A stretch of 64,000 nt of DNA from contig JAAUTY010000002.1 in the NCBI GenBank assembly GCA_012031265.1, positions 62,001-126,000 of the forward strand. The letters are read 5' to 3'. Source of the DNA: Spirulinaceae cyanobacterium SM2_1_0 (GTDB lineage Bacteria; Cyanobacteriota; Cyanobacteriia; Cyanobacteriales; Spirulinaceae). Below, one piece after another: positions 26,345 through 35,434 of this stretch. Position 1 is the first letter of the stretch, and each line of letters starts with the position of its first letter. The position numbers were made by a program, and so were the translations under genes. Under the pieces are notes generated by a model. The model ran no database searches and had not been told where the DNA came from. It was given only the letters and a program-made list of their open reading frames with translations.

Positions 26345-28660
26345 CTAGGAGGGTGCGGAGGTCGGCTCGGTGTCCGACCAGGGTTCAGCGGTCAGTTCCG
26401 CCATTGAGTGAATGACAGTGGCGTCCGCCAGTGCCGTGATATCACCATCGTCTTCGGGTGCCGCGATCTCAAAGTCTAGGGCCGCCGCGTCGCGGGTGCT
26501 TGCAGGGGCAGGTTTCGGGGCGGTTGCCGTTGGCTCCGCGAGCCTTGCCGGAACAGGGGTAATCGACAGCGGTGCCGGTTTGGCAATCGGGACAATTACA
26601 TCTTCGGGATTGTCCGCGAAAATGTCCACTTCGTTCACTGCTGCTGGCTCGCTTGCCAACTCCATGCCGATTTCGGGCGCATCCGCCCAGTCCAGCGGCT
26701 CCGCGGCGGCTGTAGCCTCTCCCCAGGGGGCCAGTTCTTGTTTGCCGATGGGTTCGCCAACCGCTGGCGGCTCCGGTTTGGGAGCTGTCAGATGCCAGCG
26801 ATCCATGACACTCGCATCCACTACTGGCGGGCTGTCCTCGGCCGTCTGCCAAATATCGTCCATCAGCGTTGGCTCCGGGTGCACAGGCGTCGGTGCCGGT
26901 TCAGTTGCCGCCGTTTGGGGGCTAGGCAGAGGGGCGAAGGGCGAGACATCAAGTTCGAGGCTCTCCTTGGGTGGGGCGGGCGATCGCCGGGTAGGGGGCG
27001 TTGTCGCGGATTCAATTGGAGCGGGGGACTCCGGCTCCGACCCGAAGCGCGCCAAATCCTCATCCAGTTGGCGGATTTGCTCGGCATCGAGCACGTCTTC
27101 CCACTCAGCGGCCAGCACCGAATCATTGGCCTCGGTCGCGAGCAAAATTTCATTGGCGGCGGCGAGGGCAACATCTTCCGTCACTGCTGCGACCTCATCA
27201 CCCCCCTCCTCAGCGGCGATCTCCGCTGCCACCTCCGCTTGCGCTTGGTAGACTTGCTCGAGCAATTCACTGAGCGAGGCGATGGTGTCTTTGACATCGC
27301 CAACGGTCGTGATCGCCGCCTCGAGCGTCTCGACTGGCTCAGCCGCAACCGATTCCACCGCCGTTTGGGGTCGATCGCCAAATAGCACCACTTCAAGGGG
27401 TTGCGCCGCTGGGCGGGGCATCTCCAGTGCACGCTCACTGGCAAGCGTCGCAGGATCGTGTTGGCTGTCAAACAGAGCATCTTCTAGTCGTACCGGCAGC
27501 GGGCTGTTGGCAGCGTCAGAATCTACCGCAGCGGGGGAAAGTGGCGGGGTCAGCACTAGGGGTTCAGGCTCGGGGTCGGGCTGCGCCTCAACTGGCAGGT
27601 CGGTGCTAAAGAGTTGCTCATCCCATTCGTCCCAAGTTTCACCACCAGCCGCATTCTCTAAGGGCGGCTCCGGGGCGAGGTCGAGCGCCAGGAGATCCGC
27701 TACGGCATCAACCTCGTCGCGCGTGATCGCCGCAACCGGTTCACCAGCCAGCTCAACCCCCGCAAAAGGGTACAAAAATGGTTCCTCGCCTGACTCGGCT
27801 GCTGGCCGCTCAGCACGTTCGGCAGGCGGTGCGTCGGCTGCTGGGGAGACTGGCTCCGGCAGCAGCGGTTCCAGTGAGCGCTGGGAGCGCTCGACTTGCA
27901 GGGGCATCGCTAGCGGCGGCGCATCTGGGGGAATGGACGCGGCACTGCGACCGACGTAGTAGCTCAGAATCGCTTCGCCCTGTTGACCGAGGGCGTGCAT
28001 CCGTTCCAGCGCTTGCGCTAGGGACTGCTGGTAGCTCTGCAAGTCCCCTTCGAGGCTACTAAAAACGCTGTGAAAGGTGCGATCCAGGCTGCCCACTAGC
28101 GCATCGGCCTGTTGTTCGAGGGCGCGGAGCTGTTCGAGGCGTTCGAGTTGTTGCAGAGGCGAGCCAATCGCGAGGGGAGCGTAGGGATCAGTTGGGCTGG
28201 CGAGGGCGTCTCGCTGCGTAGCGAGTATCTGCGCTTCAAATGCCTGTAATGCCTTGGCAATGTGCCGCCGCAAACTTTCGCTACAGCGGCCTAGCAGCAC
28301 TTGTAGGAAGTTGGACATCAATTGGGTTTGCTGGTTTTCGAGGCGCTGGACATCGCGTGTGATTGCCTGACGCTGTTGACGCAGGAGCTCGAGCTCCTGC
28401 TGCACCGGCTGCAACCAGTCGCTGCGTTGGCGATTGAGTTGAGCCATGACGGCTTGGGCGATCGCTGCTGCTGTCTCGCGCTCCACCGGTTGTAGGTCAG
28501 GTGGCTCTGCCGGAGTCACCTCCGCCTGCTGATTGCGGAGGCTGACTAGGGCGCTACGAGCTTGTTCGAGGGCGGCTTGCTGGTCGGCTGGGGCGGGGTC
28601 ATCCGCCGCCAAAACCCGATCAATGTCCGCAATCAGTGCTTGAATCTCCTGGAAAGTCAC
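26345..28660 (-). CDS. Large acidic coiled-coil protein, unknown function
   Basis: A 771-residue protein. Residues ~1-250 are helical and Gln/Leu-rich with heptad spacing (LQPVQQELELLRQQRQAITR, LQQLERLEQLRALEQQADAL), so a coiled coil is likely. Residues ~260-771 are Pro/Ala/Glu-rich and strongly acidic with no domain I recognise; they are probably disordered. No signal peptide or membrane helix. It is the first gene of the cluster with the Hsp70/actin-fold protein (82 bp gap) and the transglutaminase, and is divergent from the Crp-type gene. Confidence 0.72.
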   Translation of the reverse strand: MTFQEIQALIADIDRVLAADDPAPADQQAALEQARSALVSLRNQQAEVTPAEPPDLQPVERETAAAIAQAVMAQLNRQRSDWLQPVQQELELLRQQRQAITRDVQRLENQQTQLMSNFLQVLLGRCSESLRRHIAKALQAFEAQILATQRDALASPTDPYAPLAIGSPLQQLERLEQLRALEQQADALVGSLDRTFHSVFSSLEGDLQSYQQSLAQALERMHALGQQGEAILSYYVGRSAASIPPDAPPLAMPLQVERSQRSLEPLLPEPVSPAADAPPAERAERPAAESGEEPFLYPFAGVELAGEPVAAITRDEVDAVADLLALDLAPEPPLENAAGGETWDEWDEQLFSTDLPVEAQPDPEPEPLVLTPPLSPAAVDSDAANSPLPVRLEDALFDSQHDPATLASERALEMPRPAAQPLEVVLFGDRPQTAVESVAAEPVETLEAAITTVGDVKDTIASLSELLEQVYQAQAEVAAEIAAEEGGDEVAAVTEDVALAAANEILLATEANDSVLAAEWEDVLDAEQIRQLDEDLARFGSEPESPAPIESATTPPTRRSPAPPKESLELDVSPFAPLPSPQTAATEPAPTPVHPEPTLMDDIWQTAEDSPPVVDASVMDRWHLTAPKPEPPAVGEPIGKQELAPWGEATAAAEPLDWADAPEIGMELASEPAAVNEVDIFADNPEDVIVPIAKPAPLSITPVPARLAEPTATAPKPAPASTRDAAALDFEIAAPEDDGDITALADATVIHSMAELTAEPWSDTEPTSAPS

Positions 28661-28980
28661 AGCGGTAGAACCTTACTGATATATCTCGCGCGCCCGACTG
28701 CCGCCCCTTGCTGAGTTTACGGACAGTCCCTAATCATCATGCTACCGCCTCACTTGGCGATCGCACGTACAGGCCTCAGACCCCGGATCACCGGACTGAT
28801 ACCCCGAAATCGATCGTCGGTTTGCGAATCGATACGACTTGCCACCGCGACCGGTAGTATCCTATCAGTTAGGAGTAGGAGAGTCAGCCTGTGCTTTGCA
28901 ACCACAGGCTGGGTGATCGCAGAATACTGGCTGCGGTTCGCGCTTTTCTGCATCCCCGCCCGGTTCATATGTGATCTCCG
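28661..28980. other. 320-bp divergent promoter region between the coiled-coil gene and the Crp-type gene
   Basis: No gene is supported. The region separates oppositely directed genes, so it should hold both promoters, and possibly sites for the Crp-type protein itself. I see no clear TGTGA-N6-TCACA site. Confidence 0.4.
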
Positions 28981-29682
28981 ATGGAAGACCGTCCCAATGT
29001 TCGCGATCCCGATGTCCAAAAGTTAGTCGATACGGCTCCCTTCTTCGTCGGGCTGCCGGAAGAGGCAATCGGCTCCGCTACCTGTCACGCCGTGACGCGC
29101 ACACACCCGTCGAACCAGGTCATCCTCTTGGAAAACGACTGGGGTGGCTCTGTCTACTTCATCCTGGACGGTTGGGTGAAGATTCGCACCTACAACCTGG
29201 ACGGCAAGGAAGTGACGCTGAATATCATCGGCAAGGGCGAGGTCTTTGGCGAAATGGCGGCTCTGGACGAGGTGCCACGCTCCACCGACGTGATTACCCT
29301 GACGCCGACGAAAATCAGTAGCCTGCCCTCACAAGATTTTGTCGATCTGATTCGCAACGAGGCGCTGGCGGGTGTGCGCTTGGCGCAACTGATGGCGACC
29401 CGCTTGCGTCAGGTGAACCGCCGCCTCCGCCTGCGGGAGGCCGATAGTGTTTCGCGCGTCGCCGACACCATCTTGTTTCTCGCCGAGGGTCAGGGCAAAA
29501 CCAGCGACCAGGGCACAGAAATTCCCAACCTGCCGCATCGCGAGTTGAGTAGCCTCAGTGGCTTGGCACGCGAGACCGTGACGCGGGTGCTGACCAAGCT
29601 GGAGAAAAAAGGCTTAATCGCGCGCGACCAGGATGTGCTACGGATTCCGGACATGCAAGCGCTTGAGCGCGCCATTACTTAA
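28981..29682 (+). CDS. Crp/Fnr-family transcriptional regulator
   Basis: A 233-residue protein. The cyclic-nucleotide-binding fold spans ~20-140. FGEMAALDEVPRSTDVI carries the Glu and Arg-Ser that contact cAMP in CRP, so cAMP binding is plausible. No Fe-S cysteines of the FNR type are present. The helix-turn-helix is near residues 180-220 (LPHRELSSLSGLARETVTRVLTKLEKKGLI). It might be the cAMP receptor of this organism (SyCRP1-like), which is inference. A DUF2232 gene starts 3 bp after its stop, so the two are co-transcribed. An adenylate cyclase lies at 35435-36940. Confidence 0.88.
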   Translation: MEDRPNVRDPDVQKLVDTAPFFVGLPEEAIGSATCHAVTRTHPSNQVILLENDWGGSVYFILDGWVKIRTYNLDGKEVTLNIIGKGEVFGEMAALDEVPRSTDVITLTPTKISSLPSQDFVDLIRNEALAGVRLAQLMATRLRQVNRRLRLREADSVSRVADTILFLAEGQGKTSDQGTEIPNLPHRELSSLSGLARETVTRVLTKLEKKGLIARDQDVLRIPDMQALERAIT

Positions 29683-29685
29683 ACG

Positions 29686-30417
29686 ATGCAGAGCGAGACC
29701 GGCGATCGCGAGGTCAACTGGGTTGATGCGGATGACGATTCGAGCGTGGAGGTGTCGGGCGATCGCCTGCTCCCACCTACGGAACCGGAGCCAGTGGCGA
29801 CCAGCACCTTGGTCGTCGTGGAAACAGCCTTTTTGGCCAGTGCCGCCAGCTTGATCTGGTTGATCAACTACTACTTTCCCCTGGGTCCGATCCTGCGCCT
29901 GCTCTTCCCGATCCCCATTGCCCTCATCTACCTGCGACGCGGTCAGCGGGCAGCTTGGATGGGCGCGCTGGTTTCGGGTCTGTTGCTCTCGGTGCTGATG
30001 GGGCCGACGCGCAGCATTCAGTACGTGATTCCCTTCGGCTTACTCGGCGTGCAGTTGGGCGCGATCTGGCGGCGGCGTGGTAGTTGGTACTTTGCGATCG
30101 CCACCGGGATGCTACTCGGTACCTTTGGTGTCTTTTTTCGCCTTTGGCTGGCATCGATCGTGATCGGCGAGAATGTCTGGATCTATGCGATTAACCAAAT
30201 GACCGTCTGGATCGACTGGGCATTTATCCAACTAGGCATCCTCAGCCAACCCGGCCCGGTATTGATTCAGAGCCTCGTGCTGTGTATCGTCCTGCTCAAC
30301 AATCTGCTCTATATGTTCGCGGTGCATTTGGTCGCTCTACTCATCTTCGACCGCCTCGGCAACCCGATCACGCGCCCACCGCATTGGGTACAGGTTCTGT
30401 TCGAGTACGACTACTAA
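29686..30417 (+). CDS. DUF2232 membrane protein
   Basis: A 243-residue protein with a ~45-residue acidic cytoplasmic N-terminus and about six or seven membrane segments (VVVETAFLASAASLIWLINYYF, RLLFPIPIALIYLRRGQRAAW, LLLSVLMGPTRSIQYVIPFGLLG). It matches DUF2232 (YybS-like) proteins, which resemble S-components of uptake systems but have no proven function. Translation is probably coupled to the Crp-type gene upstream (3-bp gap). Confidence 0.85.
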   Translation: MQSETGDREVNWVDADDDSSVEVSGDRLLPPTEPEPVATSTLVVVETAFLASAASLIWLINYYFPLGPILRLLFPIPIALIYLRRGQRAAWMGALVSGLLLSVLMGPTRSIQYVIPFGLLGVQLGAIWRRRGSWYFAIATGMLLGTFGVFFRLWLASIVIGENVWIYAINQMTVWIDWAFIQLGILSQPGPVLIQSLVLCIVLLNNLLYMFAVHLVALLIFDRLGNPITRPPHWVQVLFEYDY

Positions 30418-30431
30418 GGAAGGGATGAGTT

Positions 30432-30502
30432 TTAAGTTCTTAGTTTTGAATTTTGAGTCAGCTCTGCCACTCAAAATTCAAAACTCAAAATTTGGAACTT
30501 AA
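30432..30502. repeat. Large inverted repeat built from TTGAGTTCT-type units
   Basis: AAGTTCTTAGTTTTGAATTT on the left pairs with AAAATTCAAAACTCAAAATT on the right around a ~10-base centre (CAGCTCTGCC). The units are the same as the core of family A, but the CTAGTAC ends are missing. It lies 15 bp after the DUF2232 stop, so it could act as a terminator. Confidence 0.6.
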
Positions 30503-30655
30503 TCAAGGCTCACTCCTAAGGCGTCTCATCAGTTCAGGGTTGTTGAGTGACGTAGCGCTAACCCAACCCAGGCGGCCAGTCTGCCAAGGCATATTTCTAC
30601 GTTTAGAAAGTCAAATTCCTCGCCTCAAATTGGCCGCGTTGATCTTCACCATTAC

Positions 30656-32269
30656 TTAGTAAGCCAAAGCACAACCATCCGCACGAGGCTCCGAAGCGGC
30701 CACCAAGGTTTTGCCGTGGCGGAGGATGATCTGCCCCTTGCCGAATTGTTCATAGCGGGGGCTGAGAGTGAGGTTGTGACCGCGATCACCCAAGGCCGTC
30801 GCCAACTCCGCTCCAGCCGCAGACTCCAGCAAGACGCGATCGCCCCGCAAAAAACGCCAGCGAGGAGCATCCAGCGCCGCCTGGGGATTTAAGCCATAGT
30901 TCGCCAGGTTCACCGCCACCTGGACGTGGCCCTGTGGCTGCATCGGTGCGCCCATGACCCCAAATGGGCCGAGGGGCTGACCGTCGCGGGTGAAAAAACT
31001 GGGAATAATTGTATGGAACGGCCGCTTGTTAGGCGCGGCGGCATTGGGATGATCAGGATCAGGACTGAAGCCACTGCCACGATTGTGCAGGGCGATGCCC
31101 GTGTCAGGGATGAGGATGCCACTGCCAAAACCATTGTAATTGGACTGAATCAACGACACCATCAGCTCACCGTCAGCGGCGCAGAGGTAGACCGTTCCGC
31201 CGCGCGGTAGCCCCGATGTTACAAAAGTTTGCGCCTCAGCTTGGATGAGCGCCCGCCGCGCAGCAGCGTAGCTGGGCGCGAGCAACTCGGCGGGGCTGAC
31301 GGTCATATGTTCCGGGTCAGCCACATGGCGATAAACATCCGCGAAGGCTAATTTCATTGCCTCGATTTGCAGGTGATAGCTCTCGACTGACTCGCGGGGG
31401 TATTGCTGGAGGTCGCAGCCCTGGAGAATATTCAACGCCAATAACGCGGCGAGGCCTTGGGTATTGGGAGGCAGCTCCCAGACCGTCAGGTCACCATAGG
31501 TCGTCGCCAGCGGTTCGACCCATGCGACCGCATGGTTGGCCAAGTCAGCAGCGCTCAGCCAACCTCCAGTAGTCGCCGCGAAGTCCACCAAACGCCCGGC
31601 TAATTTGCCACGGTAGAAGCTCTCACCGCCTGTACTGGCGATCGCCTGCAACGTCTTGACATGGGCCGGACTCGCCCAGACTTCTCCTGGACGCGGGGCG
31701 CGATCGCCGGGAAAAAAGACCGCTTTGAACGGCTGAAACTCCGGCGGAGCCAGCAGCAAATAGCGGGCGGCGGCCGCCTGCCAAGCCGTCGCGGTCACGG
31801 GGGAAACAGCAAAGCCGTCGCGAGCATAGCGCAGCGCCGGAGCAAAGAGCTGGGCAAAGGGCAGGCGACCCCAGCGCTCCCAGAGCGATCGCCAGGCCGC
31901 GACCGCCCCCGGCACAGTCACGACCGGCCAACCCACTTCTGGCATCTTGGTCAGCCCAGCAAAGGCGGCGGGATCGAGTTGCGCCGGGCTGCGCCCCGAA
32001 GCATTGAGACCGTGCAGGCGACCATCCCAGACCAGTGCCAAGGCATCGCCGCCGATACCATTAGAAGTAGGCTCAACGACGGTGAGGGCGATCGCCATCG
32101 CCACCGCTGCATCCACAGCATTTCCCCCGGCTAGCAACATCTCCATGCCCGCTAGCGTGGCTAAAGGCTGGCTGGTAGCCACGGCACCGCGCGACCCCAC
32201 GCAGACCCGTCGCTGGGAAGTGTAAGGATAAGCCGTGAGATCAAAACTGAGCATGAGGTCGCGCGCCAA
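30656..32269 (-). CDS. ggt: Gamma-glutamyltransferase family protein
   Basis: A 537-residue N-terminal-nucleophile hydrolase. Seen: AVATSQPLATLAGMEMLLAGGNAVDAAVA, the usual start; VEPTSNGIGGDA; and the processing site GLPRGGTVYLCAADGELMVSLIQSNY, where Thr becomes the nucleophile of the small subunit. The C-terminal part has GVMGAPMQPQGHVQVAVNLANYGLNPQAALDAPR. It resembles the YwrD-type branch that lacks an obvious signal peptide, so it may act in the cytoplasm on glutathione or gamma-glutamyl peptides. Starts at 32269 and 32254 are both possible. Confidence 0.93.
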   Translation of the reverse strand: MARDLMLSFDLTAYPYTSQRRVCVGSRGAVATSQPLATLAGMEMLLAGGNAVDAAVAMAIALTVVEPTSNGIGGDALALVWDGRLHGLNASGRSPAQLDPAAFAGLTKMPEVGWPVVTVPGAVAAWRSLWERWGRLPFAQLFAPALRYARDGFAVSPVTATAWQAAAARYLLLAPPEFQPFKAVFFPGDRAPRPGEVWASPAHVKTLQAIASTGGESFYRGKLAGRLVDFAATTGGWLSAADLANHAVAWVEPLATTYGDLTVWELPPNTQGLAALLALNILQGCDLQQYPRESVESYHLQIEAMKLAFADVYRHVADPEHMTVSPAELLAPSYAAARRALIQAEAQTFVTSGLPRGGTVYLCAADGELMVSLIQSNYNGFGSGILIPDTGIALHNRGSGFSPDPDHPNAAAPNKRPFHTIIPSFFTRDGQPLGPFGVMGAPMQPQGHVQVAVNLANYGLNPQAALDAPRWRFLRGDRVLLESAAGAELATALGDRGHNLTLSPRYEQFGKGQIILRHGKTLVAASEPRADGCALAY

Positions 32270-32430
32270 GATGGTAGATCGCAGATAGCCCGATCTTAGA
32301 TGCCAAGGGTTGCGGCGGCAGAGTATTGGGCCGCACAGCGCCCTTGGCTGGACTGAGCAGTCAGCGATCCCCTACCCAGACGTTAAAATCGATGGGGCAA
32401 GGATCAAAACCCCGTCTTGGAGTGCCGCTG

Positions 32431-32703
32431 ATGACTGACTATGCTGCTCGCATCTACATTACGCTGCGCCCCTCTGTGCTCGACCCGGCTGGTGTGGCGG
32501 TGGAGTCTGGGGTACATCAGTTGGGGTTTACCACGGTGCAGAATGTCCGCATCGGCAAGTACGTTGAGCTGAGGCTCGCAGCGGTGGATGCGGCGGCGGC
32601 CCAGGCGCAACTCGACCAGATGTGCGATCGCCTGCTAGCCAACCCGGTGATTGAAAACTATCGCTTTGAAATCGAACCGGTGGCGATCGCCACGCATCAA
32701 TAA
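32431..32703 (+). CDS. purS: Phosphoribosylformylglycinamidine synthase subunit PurS
   Basis: A 90-residue protein: YAARIYITLRPSVLDPAGVAVE, LGFTTVQNVRIGKYVELRL, NPVIENYRFEIEP, the PurS pattern throughout. PurS bridges PurL and PurQ in the fourth step of purine synthesis. The ATG at 32431 gives the family length; the upstream ATG at 32326 would add a non-homologous tail. PurQ often follows purS in cyanobacteria but is not here. Confidence 0.93.
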   Translation: MTDYAARIYITLRPSVLDPAGVAVESGVHQLGFTTVQNVRIGKYVELRLAAVDAAAAQAQLDQMCDRLLANPVIENYRFEIEPVAIATHQ

Positions 32704-33078
32704 CACCGCATCAATCACACCGAGTCAATGCCAATAAAAACCAGAGTAGCCCAATCCCGAAATAGCCCAGCAACCGTAACATCAGATGCAGATGTGACAG
32801 GCGACCTGGGGCATACTAACGCCAACTCAAAGGCGTTCGTGCGCCTCAAATCAGTTTGAGGGCACTGATGTTAGGGCGGCGGCGTCAAAATTCAAGGTCG
32901 CCGGTTTTACAAAGAAACGTAAAGCAGTTGCCGTCACCCGCCAGCGGACTTGCGTACACTAAAAGTCAACCATTGGTTCACGGCCTGGAACTCCCGCAGT
33001 GCCCTGATTACGCTCCGGATTTACCCTGTCAGGTGGTAATCGCAGCTCCCATAATGATTCCTTAGTCAAGGTTAAGCG
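32704..33078. other. 375-bp intergenic region after purS
   Basis: No gene is supported with confidence. An imperfect inverted repeat (CTCAAATCAGTTTGAG near 32846-32861) could end purS transcription. A 23-codon minus-strand ORF (32711-32782) encodes a hydrophobic peptide and is listed among the rejected items. Confidence 0.4.
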
Positions 33079-34950
33079 GTGAGATTGAATATTAACGCTT
33101 GGAACTTGCCCATTGTTGGCCGTTATCGCCCCCGCTCCCATTTGCCCTGCCCTCACCGCCGTTATCGCTGGGGACACTGGCTCTGGGGTGGCTTGACCGC
33201 GCTGGCGATCGCCAGCCTCAGCCCCGAGGCAGCCCGCGCCGCTGAGCAAGTATCCCTTCAACTCGGTCCACTCGAACAGACCGTCCGGGTGAGTGATCTC
33301 GAAACCTTTGCAGAAACGGGCGAGATCCCCGAGTCATTAGTCAATCTACGCCGCGCCTTTACCCCCCAGCTTCGTGACGCCCTCAGTCGCCGCCTCTACA
33401 TCGACCCCAGTGTCGCCGACTCCTTTCTCGACCAGTTGCTAGCCTCCCGTGACGGCGAAATGCTGGTCGAGCAACTGCTAGAAGCCTTGCCCGATAGCGA
33501 TATTGCGGATCTCAAAGCGGCGCTTTACCTCACCCTCCACCAAGCAGATGGCTTGAGCGTCCTAGGCTTTCTGCGCGTCTATCCGCAGCAAGCGCTGAAA
33601 ATTGATGCCGCCGCCGCCGCTAACCTTACCCTGCAACTAAACCTGGCTCATCTCCAAAGCCGCATCCTCAACCCACTCCTGCGGCAGGAGCTAGCCATCT
33701 CTGACCCCGAAGCGCAGCGCTTCGGGGTCAGCTTTGATCCCAGTCGGCCCGGTTCCCACGAGGTTCGGCGGCGCTCCATCGTGCTCAACGATCATCGCCG
33801 CCGCCGCCGCATTCCGGTCGATCTCTACTACAGTCGCAACTCGCGCGGCCCGCTCGTCGTGATGTCGCACGGTTTTGCTGCCGATCGCCGCTTCTTGACC
33901 TATCTCGCCGAGCACCTTACCTCCTATGGCTATAGCGTCGCCGCCCTCGAACATCCGGGGAGCAATATCGAAGTCTTAGCTGAGATTTCTCTACAGCTCT
34001 CACCGCAGGAGGTTCTGCCCGCCTCAGAATTCCTCGATCGGCCGCGCGATGTCAGCTTTTTGCTCGACGAACTAGAGCGGATGAGCCGCGACTGGGGCTA
34101 CCTCCGTGACAAGTTCAACACGCGCGAGGTGATCGCGATCGGGCACTCCCTGGGTGGCTTCACCGCCTTGGCTCTAGCGGGGGGGGAGTTGAATCTGCGT
34201 GAACTGCGCTCCTTCTGCCAGCGCCGTCGCCCCCTGGGGCGCGCTCCCGCAGACTGGTTGCAATGCGCGGCCGGCGAACTGCCCTACAGTGAAATGCGTC
34301 TGCGCGATCGCCGCGTCAAGCGCGTGGTGGCGCTCAATCCCTTGATCGGCAACCTCTTCGGTCAGGAAGGGCTGGCAAAAGTCACGACGCCGACGCTGAT
34401 TTTCAGTAGCAGCAACGATGCGATCGCCCCGCCACTCGACCATCAGTTGCGCCCCTTTGCGAATCTGCCCGGTGAGAAGTATCTGATGACGGCGATCGGG
34501 ACAACCCACATGAGCGTCACCGACATCGCCAATCGCAACAGCATCGTCGGACAGAGTACGCTGATGCAGGAGGTGATGGGGCCAGAAGCACTACCCGCGC
34601 GTCGTGCGGTTCAAGCCCTGACCCTCGCCTTTACCAGCCAACTGACACCGCAAGCGCCAATCTACAAGCCTTTTTTGACCCCGGCCTATGTGCAATCGCA
34701 ATCTGACGCGGCGATCGCCCTGCGCCTGACGACAGAATTGCCGCTCAAGGTTGAAAGCGCGATCGCGGCGCTCCACAACAGCCAGCAACACCTCGTCTAT
34801 GCCCCGCCGCCCGACTCAGAAACCCTAGTGGGCCGCGCCAGTCGGCAACTCGCCCAGTTCAAGTCCTGGTTGCGACCGCCGCAATACTGCATAGTCAAGC
34901 TGGATCGCATTTTTAACAACATCCCGCGCAAGGACAGCCTGCGCGGCTGA
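33079..34950 (+). CDS. DUF1400 + alpha/beta-hydrolase exported protein
   Basis: A 623-residue protein starting with GTG or a nearby codon. A signal segment (LWGGLTALAIASLSPEAARAAE) is followed by the DUF1400 domain (VSLQLGPLEQTVRVSDLETFAETGEIP) to ~residue 165. The alpha/beta-hydrolase part has PLVVMSHGFAADRRFLTYLAEHLTSYGY, the nucleophile elbow VIAIGHSLGGFTALAL (Ser), an acid in IFSSSNDAIAPP and a His in AIGTTHMSVTD. It should be a periplasmic or outer-membrane lipase/esterase; the fold resembles PAF-acetylhydrolase. It is followed by family A copy 5. Confidence 0.9.
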   Translation: MRLNINAWNLPIVGRYRPRSHLPCPHRRYRWGHWLWGGLTALAIASLSPEAARAAEQVSLQLGPLEQTVRVSDLETFAETGEIPESLVNLRRAFTPQLRDALSRRLYIDPSVADSFLDQLLASRDGEMLVEQLLEALPDSDIADLKAALYLTLHQADGLSVLGFLRVYPQQALKIDAAAAANLTLQLNLAHLQSRILNPLLRQELAISDPEAQRFGVSFDPSRPGSHEVRRRSIVLNDHRRRRRIPVDLYYSRNSRGPLVVMSHGFAADRRFLTYLAEHLTSYGYSVAALEHPGSNIEVLAEISLQLSPQEVLPASEFLDRPRDVSFLLDELERMSRDWGYLRDKFNTREVIAIGHSLGGFTALALAGGELNLRELRSFCQRRRPLGRAPADWLQCAAGELPYSEMRLRDRRVKRVVALNPLIGNLFGQEGLAKVTTPTLIFSSSNDAIAPPLDHQLRPFANLPGEKYLMTAIGTTHMSVTDIANRNSIVGQSTLMQEVMGPEALPARRAVQALTLAFTSQLTPQAPIYKPFLTPAYVQSQSDAAIALRLTTELPLKVESAIAALHNSQQHLVYAPPPDSETLVGRASRQLAQFKSWLRPPQYCIVKLDRIFNNIPRKDSLRG

Positions 34951-35039
34951 TGCCACTAATGCGGAAGTTGGTGTCACTATCGTCGCGGGCGACTCCTGAG
35001 TGATCGCATTTAGCTCCCCAACTACAATAAAACTGCTCC

Positions 35040-35150
35040 CTAGTACAAGGCGGCGGAAATGAGATCCCCATTCAGGATCCGTAGGATGCCTGTATTGTCT
35101 GCACTCATCACTCAAAACTCAGAACTCAAAATTCCGCGTAGCGGTACTAG
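35040..35150 (-). repeat. Family A interspersed repeat, copy 5 (subtype b, inverted)
   Basis: A nearly intact 111-bp copy: CTAGTACAAGGCGGCGG at one end, CCGCGTAGCGGTACTAG at the other, with GGATCCGTAGGATGCC and CAGAACTCAAAATT between. It lies just before a decayed Uma2 gene. Confidence 0.9.
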
Positions 35151-35169
35151 CCTCCGGTCGAGAACGACG

Positions 35170-35391
35170 ATGCCGCTGCAATCGAACCTCTGTCCGCCGT
35201 TGGAAAATGGCGATCGCCTCAGCTCCCCAGAATTTGAGCGCTGTTACGCCGCGATGCCCGAGCACCAGAAAGCCGAATTGGTTGAAGGAATCGTTTACAT
35301 GGCCTCGCCACTGCGGTTTACCACTCATGCCCAGCCTCACGGTCGTCTCATCACTGTTATTACATCAAGAGCCGTTGACCAATCGCAGTAG
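35170..35391 (+). pseudogene. Uma2-family (DUF820) nuclease-like gene, truncated
   Basis: Reads MPLQSNLCPPLENGDRLSSPEFERCYAAMPEHQKAELVEGIVYMASPLR...HAQPHG, the N-terminal third of Uma2 proteins (full length about 190 residues), then runs into ITSRAVDQSQ and stops. The catalytic core is absent. Uma2 genes occur in many copies in cyanobacteria with unknown role. The start is 20 bp after a family A repeat. Confidence 0.78.
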
Positions 35392-35434
35392 TACACCAAG
35401 ATGCTATCCCATTCAATAGGAAGAGATCGTGGAG

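Noticed and set aside
26412-27959. Two long plus-strand ORFs (279 and 225 codons) opposite the coiled-coil gene.
   Set aside because: Ser/Gly/Ala-rich antisense translations caused by the biased codons of the acidic region on the minus strand.
32711-32782. 23-codon minus-strand ORF with a hydrophobic stretch (MLRLLGYFGIGLLWFLLALT) after purS.
   Set aside because: It looks membrane-like, but there is no ribosome site, no family match, and it ends right after the helix. Conservation would be needed.
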